In this document: positions 33,591-42,601 of the stretch, in pieces
Position numbering within the stretch: position 1 is the first letter of the stretch
Layout of the letters: each line of letters starts with the position of its first letter
Origin: Vibrio sp. D404a
GTDB lineage: Bacteria; Pseudomonadota; Gammaproteobacteria; Enterobacterales; Vibrionaceae
Length of the DNA: 64,000 nt
Reading direction: 5' to 3'
NCBI RefSeq assembly: GCF_030248535.1
Contig: NZ_JAHGAJ010000019.1
Coordinates: 62,001-126,000 of the forward strand
Program-made: the position numbers and the translations under genes
Notes under the pieces: model-generated
What the model was told of the DNA's origin: nothing
Databases searched by the model: none
The model's input: only the letters and a program-made list of their open reading frames with translations

Positions 33591-33842
33591 ATGGCTAAAC
33601 CTAACAAGAAACAACCAAGCAAAACGGTTCAGATCTTCTGTGCCAAATGTAAGACGCAACTCTTCAAGTACCGAAAAGGTGGCAAGGGGGCATTAGTGAA
33701 GTGCTTTAAAGAGAGGATCGTTGAAGACTACACAACGACCCCTTGTCACTGCCCAAGCTGCGGGATCGAATTCGCCAGAGATACGCTAGTAAGAGGAACT
33801 CCTGCGTTTAAGATGATTGGCGGAAAGGTCACTATGAAATAA
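33591..33842 (+). CDS. Small zinc-ribbon protein (83 residues)
   Basis: Basic protein with two metal knuckles, FCAKCKTQ near residue 17 and CHCPSC near residue 53, the spacing of a treble-clef or zinc-ribbon fold. No family name recognised. It starts 12 bases after the DMT transporter gene, probably as the third gene of the same operon, and is followed by a strong terminator. A nucleic acid-binding role is plausible from the lysine-rich composition, but unproven. Confidence 0.75.
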   Translation: MAKPNKKQPSKTVQIFCAKCKTQLFKYRKGGKGALVKCFKERIVEDYTTTPCHCPSCGIEFARDTLVRGTPAFKMIGGKVTMK

Positions 33843-33853
33843 GAGATGGATAA

Positions 33854-33886
33854 ACAAAGGAGCACTTTACAGTGCTCCTTTGTTTT
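33854..33886 (+). terminator. Terminator of the sgrR operon
   Basis: A perfect 13-bp stem (ACAAAGGAGCACT / AGTGCTCCTTTGT) with a TTAC loop, then TTTT. Confidence 0.93.
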
Positions 33887-33918
33887 AGTTTGAATTATTA
33901 CAGCCTGATTGTTGACCG

Positions 33919-34551
33919 CTATGCTTTGGGCTCACTTATTCGGCCTTGTAGCTTCATGATTATCAACGCAACGATAGCGCCTGATGTATCACACAACATA
34001 TCTTTTTGAGCATCCCAAATATCTCCTTGAGAGCCTAAAAACGCGATGCCTTCGTCGCCACCAGCCAGCTCTGCATACCACCACTCAATGATTTCATAAC
34101 CAGCGGCCACACTCATGATCGCAAATAGGGAGAACCAAACTGCAATCATCGGCGACGAAAGCTTTTTACGAATGAGGTATTCAGCAAGCGGGTAGGCGTA
34201 CAAACCAATCGAGAAGTGAGCGACACGGTCGAAGTTATTGCGCTCAGAACCGATCATTTGGTTGAACCAATCAAAGGGCACCTCTGCGAAGGTGTATTTA
34301 GCGCCGATGGTGTGCAGAGCAAGCCAAATGAACATCAAGACATACGCGGTGTTAGAGAAAGTAAGCTTACGAGAGAACCACCAGATACCTGCGAGAATAC
34401 CAACCGCTGGGATGATTTCGGCGACCCATACTGCTCGCGACGAAGGCTGTATGGCCGAAAACAGAAACACAGCGATATAGAGTGCAGTCAGTAGCAAGAG
34501 CGAACGATTCTTAGCAATTGGCGTATGCAGTGGTTCGGTGGTGGCTGTCAT
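33919..34551 (-). CDS. DUF2238 (YjdF-like) integral membrane protein
   Basis: ATG at 34551 is chosen because GAGGA lies six bases upstream; a further in-frame ATG at 34605 has no ribosome site. The 210-residue protein has about six membrane helices. Family motifs are NNFDRVAHFSIG and YEIIEWWYAE, then QGDIWDAQKDMLCDTSGA. The conserved acidic and His residues suggest a catalytic or metal site in the membrane, but no function is known for DUF2238. Single gene, converging on the sgrR operon. Confidence 0.87.
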   Translation of the reverse strand: MTATTEPLHTPIAKNRSLLLLTALYIAVFLFSAIQPSSRAVWVAEIIPAVGILAGIWWFSRKLTFSNTAYVLMFIWLALHTIGAKYTFAEVPFDWFNQMIGSERNNFDRVAHFSIGLYAYPLAEYLIRKKLSSPMIAVWFSLFAIMSVAAGYEIIEWWYAELAGGDEGIAFLGSQGDIWDAQKDMLCDTSGAIVALIIMKLQGRISEPKA

Positions 34552-34753
34552 AATGAGTCCTCGATAAATTTTGAACATCTTTTCATAATTATGAACACTG
34601 TTCAATTGATTTTCAATTTACAGAATGTGTTGAAAAGGCGTGTGAGCGCCCAGTATCTAGACAAACGATTGCGAGAGTTTCACAAAAGTTTGATTTACGA
34701 CAAAGCGCCCCCTAAAATCCACGTTCACTACATACATAACTAGAAAGAAAGTC

Positions 34754-35593
34754 ATGAAACTGGAAACTGTCGATTATCTTGCTGACGATGCAGCAGAGCA
34801 ATTTGTTCGCTCACTACGTGAAACCGGCTTCGGTGTTTTGAAGAATCACCCAATCCCTAAAGAACTCGTAGAATCAATCTATGAAAATTGGTACCAATTC
34901 TTCATGACAGAAGAAAAGAACGATTTTCAGTTTAATGTTGATACACAAGACGGATACTTTCCACCTTCTGTTTCAGAAGTCGCTAAAGGACACAGCGTAA
35001 AAGACATTAAAGAGTATTTTCACGTTTACCCATGGGGCCAAATCCCAGAGCAACTGAAAGAGCAGATCTTAGATTACTATGCGCGTGCAAACGCATTTGC
35101 TCAAGAGTTGTTGGGTTGGGTTGAAGCGCATGCTCCTCAAGAAGTTCAAGAGAAATTCTCTATCGCGCTATCTGAAATGATCAACGGTAGTGAACAGACG
35201 CTACTTCGCGTTCTGCATTACCCACCAATGCAGGGTGATGAAGAGCCGGGTGCAATTCGCGCAGCCGCTCACGAAGACATTAACCTACTTACGGTTCTTC
35301 CTGCAGCGAACGAACCTGGTCTTCAAGTGAAAACGAAAGACGACCAATGGTTAGACGTGCCGTGTGACTTCGGTAACCTAATCATTAACATCGGTGACAT
35401 GCTTCAAGAAGCGTCGGGTGGCTACTTCCCATCAACGACACATCGCGTAATTAACCCTACAGGTGAGCGCCAAGAGAAGTCTCGTATTTCTCTACCACTT
35501 TTCCTACACCCGAAACCAGAAGTGGTGTTGTCTGATAAGTACACGGCAAACGATTACCTGATGGAGCGTTTACGCGAGCTAGGTGTAATCTAA
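34754..35593 (+). CDS. 2-oxoglutarate/Fe(II)-dependent dioxygenase, isopenicillin N synthase-like
   Basis: 279 residues. The iron ligands are HED (AAAHEDINLL) and the histidine of TTHRVINP, with RISLPLF supplying the 2-oxoglutarate contact. The N-terminal DIOX_N half starts with a typical RSLRETGFGVLKNH. Members oxidise diverse small molecules; the substrate here is not predictable. Start follows GAAAGAAAG. Monocistronic, with a perfect terminator. It is not next to a biosynthetic cluster, so it is probably metabolic. Confidence 0.9.
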   Translation: MKLETVDYLADDAAEQFVRSLRETGFGVLKNHPIPKELVESIYENWYQFFMTEEKNDFQFNVDTQDGYFPPSVSEVAKGHSVKDIKEYFHVYPWGQIPEQLKEQILDYYARANAFAQELLGWVEAHAPQEVQEKFSIALSEMINGSEQTLLRVLHYPPMQGDEEPGAIRAAAHEDINLLTVLPAANEPGLQVKTKDDQWLDVPCDFGNLIINIGDMLQEASGGYFPSTTHRVINPTGERQEKSRISLPLFLHPKPEVVLSDKYTANDYLMERLRELGVI

Positions 35594-35623
35594 CGTTTCG
35601 TAGAACGTATTAGAGTAAAAATT

Positions 35624-35648
35624 AAAGCCAGCGTCAGCTGGCTTTTTT
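35624..35648 (+). terminator. Terminator of the dioxygenase gene
   Basis: AAAGCCAGC / GCTGGCTTT stem, GTCA loop and T-run. Confidence 0.93.
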
Positions 35649-35818
35649 GTACCGATTAACCAAGGTTAGCTGAGATTGAGACTTGAAATTCAATAGGTTA
35701 ATTCAATCATTTATTGGGCAGAAGCGTTGAAAGTTACTGATAAAACCTCGACAAACTGCAATTGATGGCTTTCAATGTATATATGAACCAACCTGCATTA
35801 TAAAACTGGCTCCATATT

Positions 35819-36439
35819 ATGTTAGAACAACAAGACGTGACAACGCCATTTCATGCTCATATGGAAAACCCGCTGCTTTGGCCGATCATGGAAGTCCTAA
35901 AGAAACAGCCGAGTGGCTGGAAGGTGCATACGCTGGCAGCCCACCTCAATGATCTCGATCTTGTGCCTATCTTGGATGCCAAGCCAGAAAAAGATCTCTT
36001 CAAGAAAAATTTCCTGATCATGAATGCGCTATACCAATTGCAAGAGACACTGTTTCCAGAGAGTTGGTTACAAGTTCAAGCAATGGACATTGAGCTCATG
36101 CACGGCAGATATTACGCCAATGGACACTCCATCGATCCTGAAGATCCGCTGCGTGATTACTACATTCATTGGGAAAATTACGAAGCGGAAGAGGGCGAAG
36201 TTAAGCGTCTACTGAATGAGTTTTGGAGCCGCTATCGTAAATTCGTGGGCGGCGAGCATATGGGTGACATGGACAGAGATAAAGCTCTATCTCTATTCGA
36301 ACTGCCATTAGATGCAACCTCGACTGAAATACGAAAGCGTTGGAGAAAGCTCGCTTTACGTTGGCACCCAGATAGAGAAGAGGGTAACAGCGATAAATTC
36401 AGAATCCTGTGTGAAGCTTGGAATGTATTACGCAGTTAG
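35819..36439 (+). CDS. DnaJ-related protein with a C-terminal J domain
   Basis: 206 residues. The N-terminal 140 match the DnaJ-related domain (ENPLLWPIMEVLKKQPSGWKV). The last 60 form a J domain with the essential HPD tripeptide in LRWHPDREEG, unusual in being at the C-terminus. J domains stimulate DnaK ATPase, so this is likely a specialised DnaK co-chaperone. No zinc-finger or client-binding domain of DnaJ is present. Single gene closed by a terminator shared in position with the convergent PBP2 gene. Confidence 0.9.
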   Translation: MLEQQDVTTPFHAHMENPLLWPIMEVLKKQPSGWKVHTLAAHLNDLDLVPILDAKPEKDLFKKNFLIMNALYQLQETLFPESWLQVQAMDIELMHGRYYANGHSIDPEDPLRDYYIHWENYEAEEGEVKRLLNEFWSRYRKFVGGEHMGDMDRDKALSLFELPLDATSTEIRKRWRKLALRWHPDREEGNSDKFRILCEAWNVLRS

Positions 36440-36446
36440 TATTTAG

Positions 36447-36474
36447 GCCCCACATTTTGATTTGTGGGGCTTTG
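36447..36474 (+). terminator. Terminator of the DnaJ-related gene
   Basis: GCCCCACA / TGTGGGGC stem with an 8-nt loop, followed by TTT. Confidence 0.85.
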
Positions 36475-36498
36475 CCTTAACTCTCTCTAATGTTGATG

Positions 36499-38400
36499 TT
36501 ATGAGTGGTCTTTATTCTGTCCGCTTTCATGCTCAAACGCGTAATCGAGTACTTTACGTATGTAAGGAGCTCCGACCTTAGAACCACCATTACCGTGTTC
36601 AATTACCACAGTCGCGACGTAATCAGGGTGCTCGTAGGGTGCAAACGCGGTATAGAGTGCGTGGTCCAGTAGGTGTCTTTCTAACTCTTTTGAGTTGTAT
36701 ACCTGATCTTTCGCTAAACCAAAGACTTGTGACGTTCCAGATTTACCGCCACTGGTATAGGTTGTCCCTTTAAACGCTCTTCTACCGCTGCCGCGACTTC
36801 CGTGGTTCACTAATCTCATCGCGTTGATCGGTACCTCCCAAATTTTATCCGGAACCTCATCGATCGATGGCATCGGCTCTGGCGTCACTAACTGTTGAGT
36901 ATTAAAGTCTTCACCATGATCTAGCGTTGCACGCAGAATGTGTGGTGGCATCACCTTACCGTGATTAATCAAAACTGAGGTCGCTTTAGCAAGTTGTAAT
37001 GGAGTCGAAGTCCAATAGCCTTGTCCAATACCAATCGGTACGGTGTCACCTTGATACCAAGGAGTTCGATAACGCATCATCTTCCAGTCTCGAGTCGGCA
37101 TATTGGCGTTACTTTCTTCATAAATGTCGATGCCCGTTGGTTTACCAAAGCCAAAACGGTTCATCCATGTACTAATACGATCGATGCCTAGGTCGAAGGC
37201 AGTCTGGTAGAAAAACGAATCCACTGATTCTTCAATCGCTTTTGTTACATCTACTGGGCCGTGCCCCCAACGCTTCCAATCACGCCAAGCTTTTGAATTC
37301 GATTTAGAGCCCGGAATGCGCCATACACCATGATCATCACGAACCGTATGTTCGGAAATAACCTGTTCTTGTAAGCCTGCAATTGCCATAAAAGGTTTGA
37401 TAGTCGATGCGGGCGGGTAGACACCTAATGTGGTTCGGTTGACCAGAGGGTGAGCAGGGTCGTTGAGTAACCTTTGATAGTTCTTGCTAGAAATACCATC
37501 AACAAAAAGGTTGGGATCGTAGCTTGGGCTTGATGCCATAGCCAAGACACTGTTGTCTTGCGGGTCAAGTATAATGGCGCTGCCAGTTCTATGGTTCAGT
37601 TGTTCAAACGTGTACTTTTGTAGTTCAAGATCGATGTTCAACACAATGTCTTTACCGGCAACAGGTGGAACATATTGAATCGTTCTTACTATTCGACCGC
37701 GACTGTTGACTTCAACTTCTTGATACCCTTTTTGACCGTGGAGGATATCTTCGTAGTATCGCTCGACGCCGAGCTTACCAATAATGGTGGTAGCTTGATA
37801 ATTCGCTTCTTTGCCTTGCTCTTCCAGTTTCCTTAAATCATTGTCATTAATGTGAGCGACGTAGCCAAGGACGTGGGTCAGCACCTCTCCGTTAGGATAG
37901 AAACGTTTCAGGCTAGTATCGATAGACAGTCCGGGAAACTGGTATTGGTGGACAGAGAACTTAGCGATCTCTTTTTCGGTCAGGTTCTCCAATATGGTGA
38001 CGGACTTAAAGCGGCGAGTATTACGATAACGCTTTCGGAACTGCGTTATTTGTTCTTCGTTGAGCGGGATGTATTCGTTGAGCTTACTGAGCATCGTCTC
38101 AACATCTTTTGTCTGCTCTGGGATCATAGTGAGCGAAAACACCAACTTGTTTTCTGCAAGCAACACCCCATTTCTGTCGTAGATTAGACCTCGAGTCGGC
38201 GCAATAGGAAGTATTTTAATGCGATTGCCGTCAGCGCGAGTCTGGTAGCTGTCGAAGTTTTGAACTTGGAGTCGGTATAGGTTGCCGACCAAGACGAGAG
38301 TGAAAAAAAGAATCCCTATGAATGCGATGATGACGCGGTTTCTAAACAGGTTTACTTCACTTTTATGATCACGCATTTTTACGCGTTTATGGTTCATCAA
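36499..38400 (-). CDS. mrdA: Penicillin-binding protein 2 paralogue (orphan MrdA)
   Basis: 633 residues. One membrane anchor (about 23-43), a pedestal domain and a class B transpeptidase domain. The active-site serine is in PPASTIKP (about S332), then SVDSFFYQ, and KSGTSQVFG carries the KTG-type box. It crosslinks peptidoglycan during elongation. The usual neighbours rodA, rlpA and dacA are absent, so this is a second, stand-alone PBP2, as seen in many Vibrio second chromosomes. The motif is PPASTIKP rather than the usual PPGSTVKP. Start ATG follows a weak GAGG. Confidence 0.9.
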   Translation of the reverse strand: MMNHKRVKMRDHKSEVNLFRNRVIIAFIGILFFTLVLVGNLYRLQVQNFDSYQTRADGNRIKILPIAPTRGLIYDRNGVLLAENKLVFSLTMIPEQTKDVETMLSKLNEYIPLNEEQITQFRKRYRNTRRFKSVTILENLTEKEIAKFSVHQYQFPGLSIDTSLKRFYPNGEVLTHVLGYVAHINDNDLRKLEEQGKEANYQATTIIGKLGVERYYEDILHGQKGYQEVEVNSRGRIVRTIQYVPPVAGKDIVLNIDLELQKYTFEQLNHRTGSAIILDPQDNSVLAMASSPSYDPNLFVDGISSKNYQRLLNDPAHPLVNRTTLGVYPPASTIKPFMAIAGLQEQVISEHTVRDDHGVWRIPGSKSNSKAWRDWKRWGHGPVDVTKAIEESVDSFFYQTAFDLGIDRISTWMNRFGFGKPTGIDIYEESNANMPTRDWKMMRYRTPWYQGDTVPIGIGQGYWTSTPLQLAKATSVLINHGKVMPPHILRATLDHGEDFNTQQLVTPEPMPSIDEVPDKIWEVPINAMRLVNHGSRGSGRRAFKGTTYTSGGKSGTSQVFGLAKDQVYNSKELERHLLDHALYTAFAPYEHPDYVATVVIEHGNGGSKVGAPYIRKVLDYAFEHESGQNKDHS

Positions 38401-38629
38401 AGCCTCAGTTTGTTACATTTACTTACATTTAGTAATTCGGAACTTTATCGGAATATCACCATAGCTTTGTAAAAACCGTGTCATGATTAATAGCCTTTCA
38501 AATTATAAGCTTAGTGATATAACTCAAACGAATCGTTACGACTGGACGATAGTTATGTCGTTTATTCCGTTGGTGGCGTGTTTGAAGTTTTGTTGTTTGA
38601 GTCAGGAGGACAGAATAGGGGTTAGAAAT

Positions 38630-38656
38630 AAAAACGGCCCCCATATTTGGGAGCCG
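38630..38656 (-). terminator. Probable terminator of the ABC_ATPase gene
   Basis: An imperfect stem between CGGCCCCC and GGGAGCCG; A-run on the left gives Ts on the minus strand. Confidence 0.6.
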
Positions 38657-38684
38657 AAGAGAGGTTTCTAATGCTGGGTAACGC

Positions 38685-40340
38685 TTAGTTTGATGATTTA
38701 AACTGAGATTTACGCATGCGGTTTAAAGCCGCCATCACATCTAGCGTTCTTGGTTTTGCCAGGTCGCCGTAGTTCGGCATGTTAGCGTGCCAATCATTTT
38801 CCAACATCGTGTTGAACTCTTTTGCTGGGTTATTAGACCAGCCCGGCAGTTGAGCAAATTGGAACCAAGCCCAACCAATCGCGTTCACTTCTGATGCTGA
38901 CTCTAGTTGCTCAAGCGCTGACAGGTCTGCAAACTCTTTACCAAAGCGAAGAGAGTCTTTGCCTTTCGCATTCACGCGGAACTTGCCATCGGTCAGGATG
39001 TTCATTAGAGACGCGCGGTTTAGAGAGCGAGGAACGAACATCTCTAGTGCAGTTTCACACTCATTATGACGTTGAGTCGGGTGCTGTTCGATCACTTGTT
39101 TCGCCTTTTCAGTTACATCGACTGCTTGGTAGTCATGCATTTGGATAACCGTATCCGCAACATCTAAGTAATCACCAGAACCGCCCATAACAACAATGGT
39201 TGAGATAGTCATTTCATCACGAAGCTGACCTATACGATCCACAAGTGGTGTGATCGGCTCGTCACCTTTAGCAACTAATGCCTGCATACGCTCGTCGCGA
39301 ATCATGAAGTTAGTCGCTGACGTATCTTCATCGATTAATAGTGTTTGAACACCAGCTTCGATAGATTCTTGTAACCAAGCCGCTTGAGATGTAGAACCAG
39401 AAGCGTCTTGAGTACTAAAGTTTGAGGTATCTTTGCTCATCGGCAGGTGGTTGATGTAGTTCGATAGATTCAAGCTATGAACACAACGACCGTCTTCAGC
39501 GCGAATTTTCATGGTATCCGTTGCCGTTACAATGCCTTCACGACCATCACCTGGGATGTGGTTGTAGATAGAGCGTTCAACCGCATTCAACAGAGTTGAT
39601 TTACCGTGGAAGCCACCACCAACAATCAGCGTAATACCTTTTGGAATACCTAGGCCTTTTACTTCACCGCGGTTAGGTGTTTTTAGCGTAACAGACAGAG
39701 ATTCAGGCGCCTCAAATGCCACTGCGTCTTTCATTGGTAGATCGCAGTTACCGGCGATTCGTGGCAGCACACTGCCATTTGATACGAATGCCGCTAGGTT
39801 ATGTTCATCTAATTGAGAGCGAAGTGCTTCTTGGTCTTCAATCGTTTGGCAATGTTCAACAAGCGCATCGAAATCTAGTTCACGCTCTAGCGTCGCGCGG
39901 CGAATGAATTTAGGAAGGTAGAACGTAATAATATTATTGGCTTTCTTCGCTAGAATACTACGACCGTCAGCGGGTAGATTAATGCGGAAACGGATCTCAA
40001 TGCCGTGCTCTGTAAATAGCACAGCAGTGCTATCAAGCACCGTTTGGCCTGTCAGCGCGATAGAGATTGTCGATTCTTGCTTAGCGAATTCAGCAAAACT
40101 ACGAGCGATGAAATCACGCGCAGCAATTTGGTAGACCTTTGATTTGCCTTTCAGCCACTCTAAACCCGTAAGAGACCACGCGCGTGTTGCACGAAAGCGA
40201 GAAGGTGACGCGTATGGGTCGCCCTGAATGTGGTCGATGTGAAGTTCAAAGTCAGCAAAGTCGTATTGACCCTTGATTTGTTGATATGCACGGTAGTTTT
40301 GTTTTTCGAGCTTTTTCAGCTTTGCAGTCAACTGATCCAT
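38685..40340 (-). CDS. ABC_ATPase (PF09818-type) P-loop ATPase of unknown function
   Basis: ATG at 40340 begins MDQLTAKLKKLEKQNYRAYQ; a TTG at 40373 would add eleven residues. At 551 residues it matches the family length. A modified Walker A GGGFHGKSTLLNAV lies near residue 245 and Walker B is LLIDEDTSATNF. There are no membrane segments and no associated permease, so it is not a transporter. Homologues are widespread in proteobacteria, but no role is proven. Single gene. Confidence 0.87.
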   Translation of the reverse strand: MDQLTAKLKKLEKQNYRAYQQIKGQYDFADFELHIDHIQGDPYASPSRFRATRAWSLTGLEWLKGKSKVYQIAARDFIARSFAEFAKQESTISIALTGQTVLDSTAVLFTEHGIEIRFRINLPADGRSILAKKANNIITFYLPKFIRRATLERELDFDALVEHCQTIEDQEALRSQLDEHNLAAFVSNGSVLPRIAGNCDLPMKDAVAFEAPESLSVTLKTPNRGEVKGLGIPKGITLIVGGGFHGKSTLLNAVERSIYNHIPGDGREGIVTATDTMKIRAEDGRCVHSLNLSNYINHLPMSKDTSNFSTQDASGSTSQAAWLQESIEAGVQTLLIDEDTSATNFMIRDERMQALVAKGDEPITPLVDRIGQLRDEMTISTIVVMGGSGDYLDVADTVIQMHDYQAVDVTEKAKQVIEQHPTQRHNECETALEMFVPRSLNRASLMNILTDGKFRVNAKGKDSLRFGKEFADLSALEQLESASEVNAIGWAWFQFAQLPGWSNNPAKEFNTMLENDWHANMPNYGDLAKPRTLDVMAALNRMRKSQFKSSN

Positions 40341-40503
40341 AACGAGAAATGCCTTAATTGGAGAAAGATACAAATAGAAAGGCGGCGATTATAAAAATCA
40401 CCACCTATAGAGTAAAGGGAAAGTCTGTCTAAATTGCAAAGTATCGCTAATTTAAAGCAGCAATTGCTTAGAGCTGGCGACAATTGGTGGGTTAATACCC
40501 AAA

Positions 40504-42411
40504 TTACGCATAGCGACTGGTGTTAGAGTAATTCTGATCCGCTAAGCTGTGCTCAAACTCTTGGCACGTCATCGGCTTGCCATAGAGGTAACCTTGGCCA
40601 ATGTCGCAGCCTTCTTGAATAATAAACTGCTCTTGCTCCTCGTTTTCTATGCCTTCAATGGCGACTTGTAAATCCAGCTTTTTGGCTATTTGAACGATAG
40701 AGCGGACGATCTCTGTATCATCTTCAGAGTTGTGCATCTGGTCAATAAAGCTCTTGTCGACCTTGATGGCATCAAATGGGAATTTTTTCAGGTAACCGAA
40801 TGAAGCGTAGCCCGTACCGAAGTCATCAAGTGACAATGTCACGCCAAGGTCATGCAGAGATTCTAACGTATTCTTCGCTACAACTTCATCGGCAATCAAT
40901 CCACTCTCTGTGACTTCGAGCTCAAGGAATTGAGCAGGGAGGTGGTAAGTGTCTAGTAGGTGAACCACTTGTTCGTAGAACTGAACATTCTTGAGTTGTA
41001 CGGCAGAGACATTAATTGCCATTTTAAAATCATCAACGTGTCGAGACCACTCTTTGGCTTTCTCGATAGCAGAGCGCAAAACAAAGTTACCCACTTCAAA
41101 GATCAATCCATTCTGCTCGGCCATATGAATCAGAGTCTCATTGGATATGTCACCCAAGACAGGATGACGCCAACGTAGTAGCGCTTCTGCGCCAACCCAT
41201 TTGTGGGTCATTGGAGACACCTTAGGTTGGAAATAGAGCATTAAGTCATCATTGCGAACCGCTTGTAATAGATAGCCTTCAATCTTGTTCAGATGAATTT
41301 GATCATCACTGTAAGCTTGAGAATAGAAACAGTATTTTTGCCCGGAATCTTTACAAGCTAACATCGCTGCAGACGCTTTTTTGAGAGCAGTCTCTGCGTT
41401 GTCCTGACTGTCGGTAACCGTCAAACCAATGAAAGCGTGCAGATGAACCTTGTCTTTTCCAATGCTGAACTCAGAGTGACCTACTTGAACCAATTGTTCA
41501 CAGAAAGATTCAAGATGATTGTGTAGCCCTTCCGCTGTATAAGCGATGGCGAGATCGACAGACGTTGGTCGACCCGTGAGGACTTCAACATTTTTAATGG
41601 TGGAAAGTTTACGGCGGTATTCGACCAAGACATCATCAAATGCTTTGTAGCCGTAACGCGCTTGTATCCGCCTACCGTTGGTAAAACCAATATGTACAAT
41701 GGCAAACGAGTGATCATTTAATTTACGCTCGCTCGACATCCGCAGATTCAGCCTAGATTCAAAGGCATCTCTATTGAGAAAACCCGTGCCTAAATCGTGA
41801 TTCTTCTGGTAGTTGATCTTCTGCTCTGCGGCTTTGCGTTTGTCTATCTCAAGGTTTAACGAGTAGTTAAGGCTGGCAAGGTCTTGCGTACGTGTGTGTA
41901 CTCGACATTTCAACTCTTTATTAAGCCTAGCTAACTTCGCATTTTGAAACAGCGTCGTAAGTTGAGATTCGATGGAGAGCTTAAAGCTTTCTAAGAGTTG
42001 GATGTAGGTTGGGGTGTAGTGGTTTTCCTTACTATCAAGAATGCAGATGGTGCCAAACACTTCACCATTAGGCCACAGCAAAGGAATGCCACAATATGAA
42101 ATCATGCCAAGTTCGACATCAGGATTGTTTTTCCAAACAGGGTCTTTTGTCGCTTCTGGGACGACGAGTAGGCGGTTAGTCTTCATCACGGTTTCGCAAT
42201 ACAGCCCATGACCGAGATCTTCAGAATCGCCTTCTTTATATGGATTACCCTGAGATTGACTGGCTGAGAATACTTCAATAGAAGAGGTGTGCACGCGCAT
42301 GATTAGCGCTGCAGGTACGTGGGTGATGTTAGCGAGTAAGTCGACGATATTTTGCCATCCGACTTTCATGTCACCCGGAATGTCTAAATCAAGCGTGTTT
42401 ATCTTTTTCAT
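40504..42411 (-). CDS. GAF - degenerate GGDEF - EAL protein, predicted cyclic di-GMP phosphodiesterase
   Basis: ATG at 42411 has GGAG four bases upstream, so it is preferred over one at 42444. 635 residues: a GAF domain (about 15-165, CGIPLLWPNGEVFGTICI), a coiled coil, a GGDEF domain and an EAL domain. The GGDEF signature has become TGRPTSVDL, so it cannot make cyclic di-GMP. The EAL part is intact (AEALLRW, INVSAVQ, LEVTES, LDDFGTGYAS, IKVDKSF, IEGIEN). It should be a cytoplasmic phosphodiesterase tuned by the GAF ligand. Single gene. Confidence 0.92.
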   Translation of the reverse strand: MKKINTLDLDIPGDMKVGWQNIVDLLANITHVPAALIMRVHTSSIEVFSASQSQGNPYKEGDSEDLGHGLYCETVMKTNRLLVVPEATKDPVWKNNPDVELGMISYCGIPLLWPNGEVFGTICILDSKENHYTPTYIQLLESFKLSIESQLTTLFQNAKLARLNKELKCRVHTRTQDLASLNYSLNLEIDKRKAAEQKINYQKNHDLGTGFLNRDAFESRLNLRMSSERKLNDHSFAIVHIGFTNGRRIQARYGYKAFDDVLVEYRRKLSTIKNVEVLTGRPTSVDLAIAYTAEGLHNHLESFCEQLVQVGHSEFSIGKDKVHLHAFIGLTVTDSQDNAETALKKASAAMLACKDSGQKYCFYSQAYSDDQIHLNKIEGYLLQAVRNDDLMLYFQPKVSPMTHKWVGAEALLRWRHPVLGDISNETLIHMAEQNGLIFEVGNFVLRSAIEKAKEWSRHVDDFKMAINVSAVQLKNVQFYEQVVHLLDTYHLPAQFLELEVTESGLIADEVVAKNTLESLHDLGVTLSLDDFGTGYASFGYLKKFPFDAIKVDKSFIDQMHNSEDDTEIVRSIVQIAKKLDLQVAIEGIENEEQEQFIIQEGCDIGQGYLYGKPMTCQEFEHSLADQNYSNTSRYA

Positions 42412-42528
42412 AGGACTCCATGTCATTGTCATCAGACGATCCACATCCTGTGTTGTCGTCTCTCTATATCGATGTAATATGCACCTAGAGATGTAATGAA
42501 AGTGTTAACTAGAGTATAGGTAGGTTAC

Positions 42529-42562
42529 ATAAAAAAGCCTCTGCAATTTGCTAGAGGCTTTT
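42529..42562 (-). terminator. Terminator of the fabV gene
   Basis: A perfect 10-bp stem AAAAGCCTCT / AGAGGCTTTT with a 10-nt loop and, on the minus strand, a T-run. Confidence 0.9.
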
Positions 42563-42601
42563 AAAACTGAATCCAAGTCTCATACCTGAGAAACAACTAA
42601 C

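Noticed and set aside
34525..34743. 72-residue frame before the dioxygenase gene
   Set aside because: No good ribosome site, overlaps the divergent YjdF-like gene start region, and shows no recognisable features.
38483..38671. 62-residue frame between the PBP2 and ABC_ATPase genes
   Set aside because: Overlaps a terminator and shows no family features.
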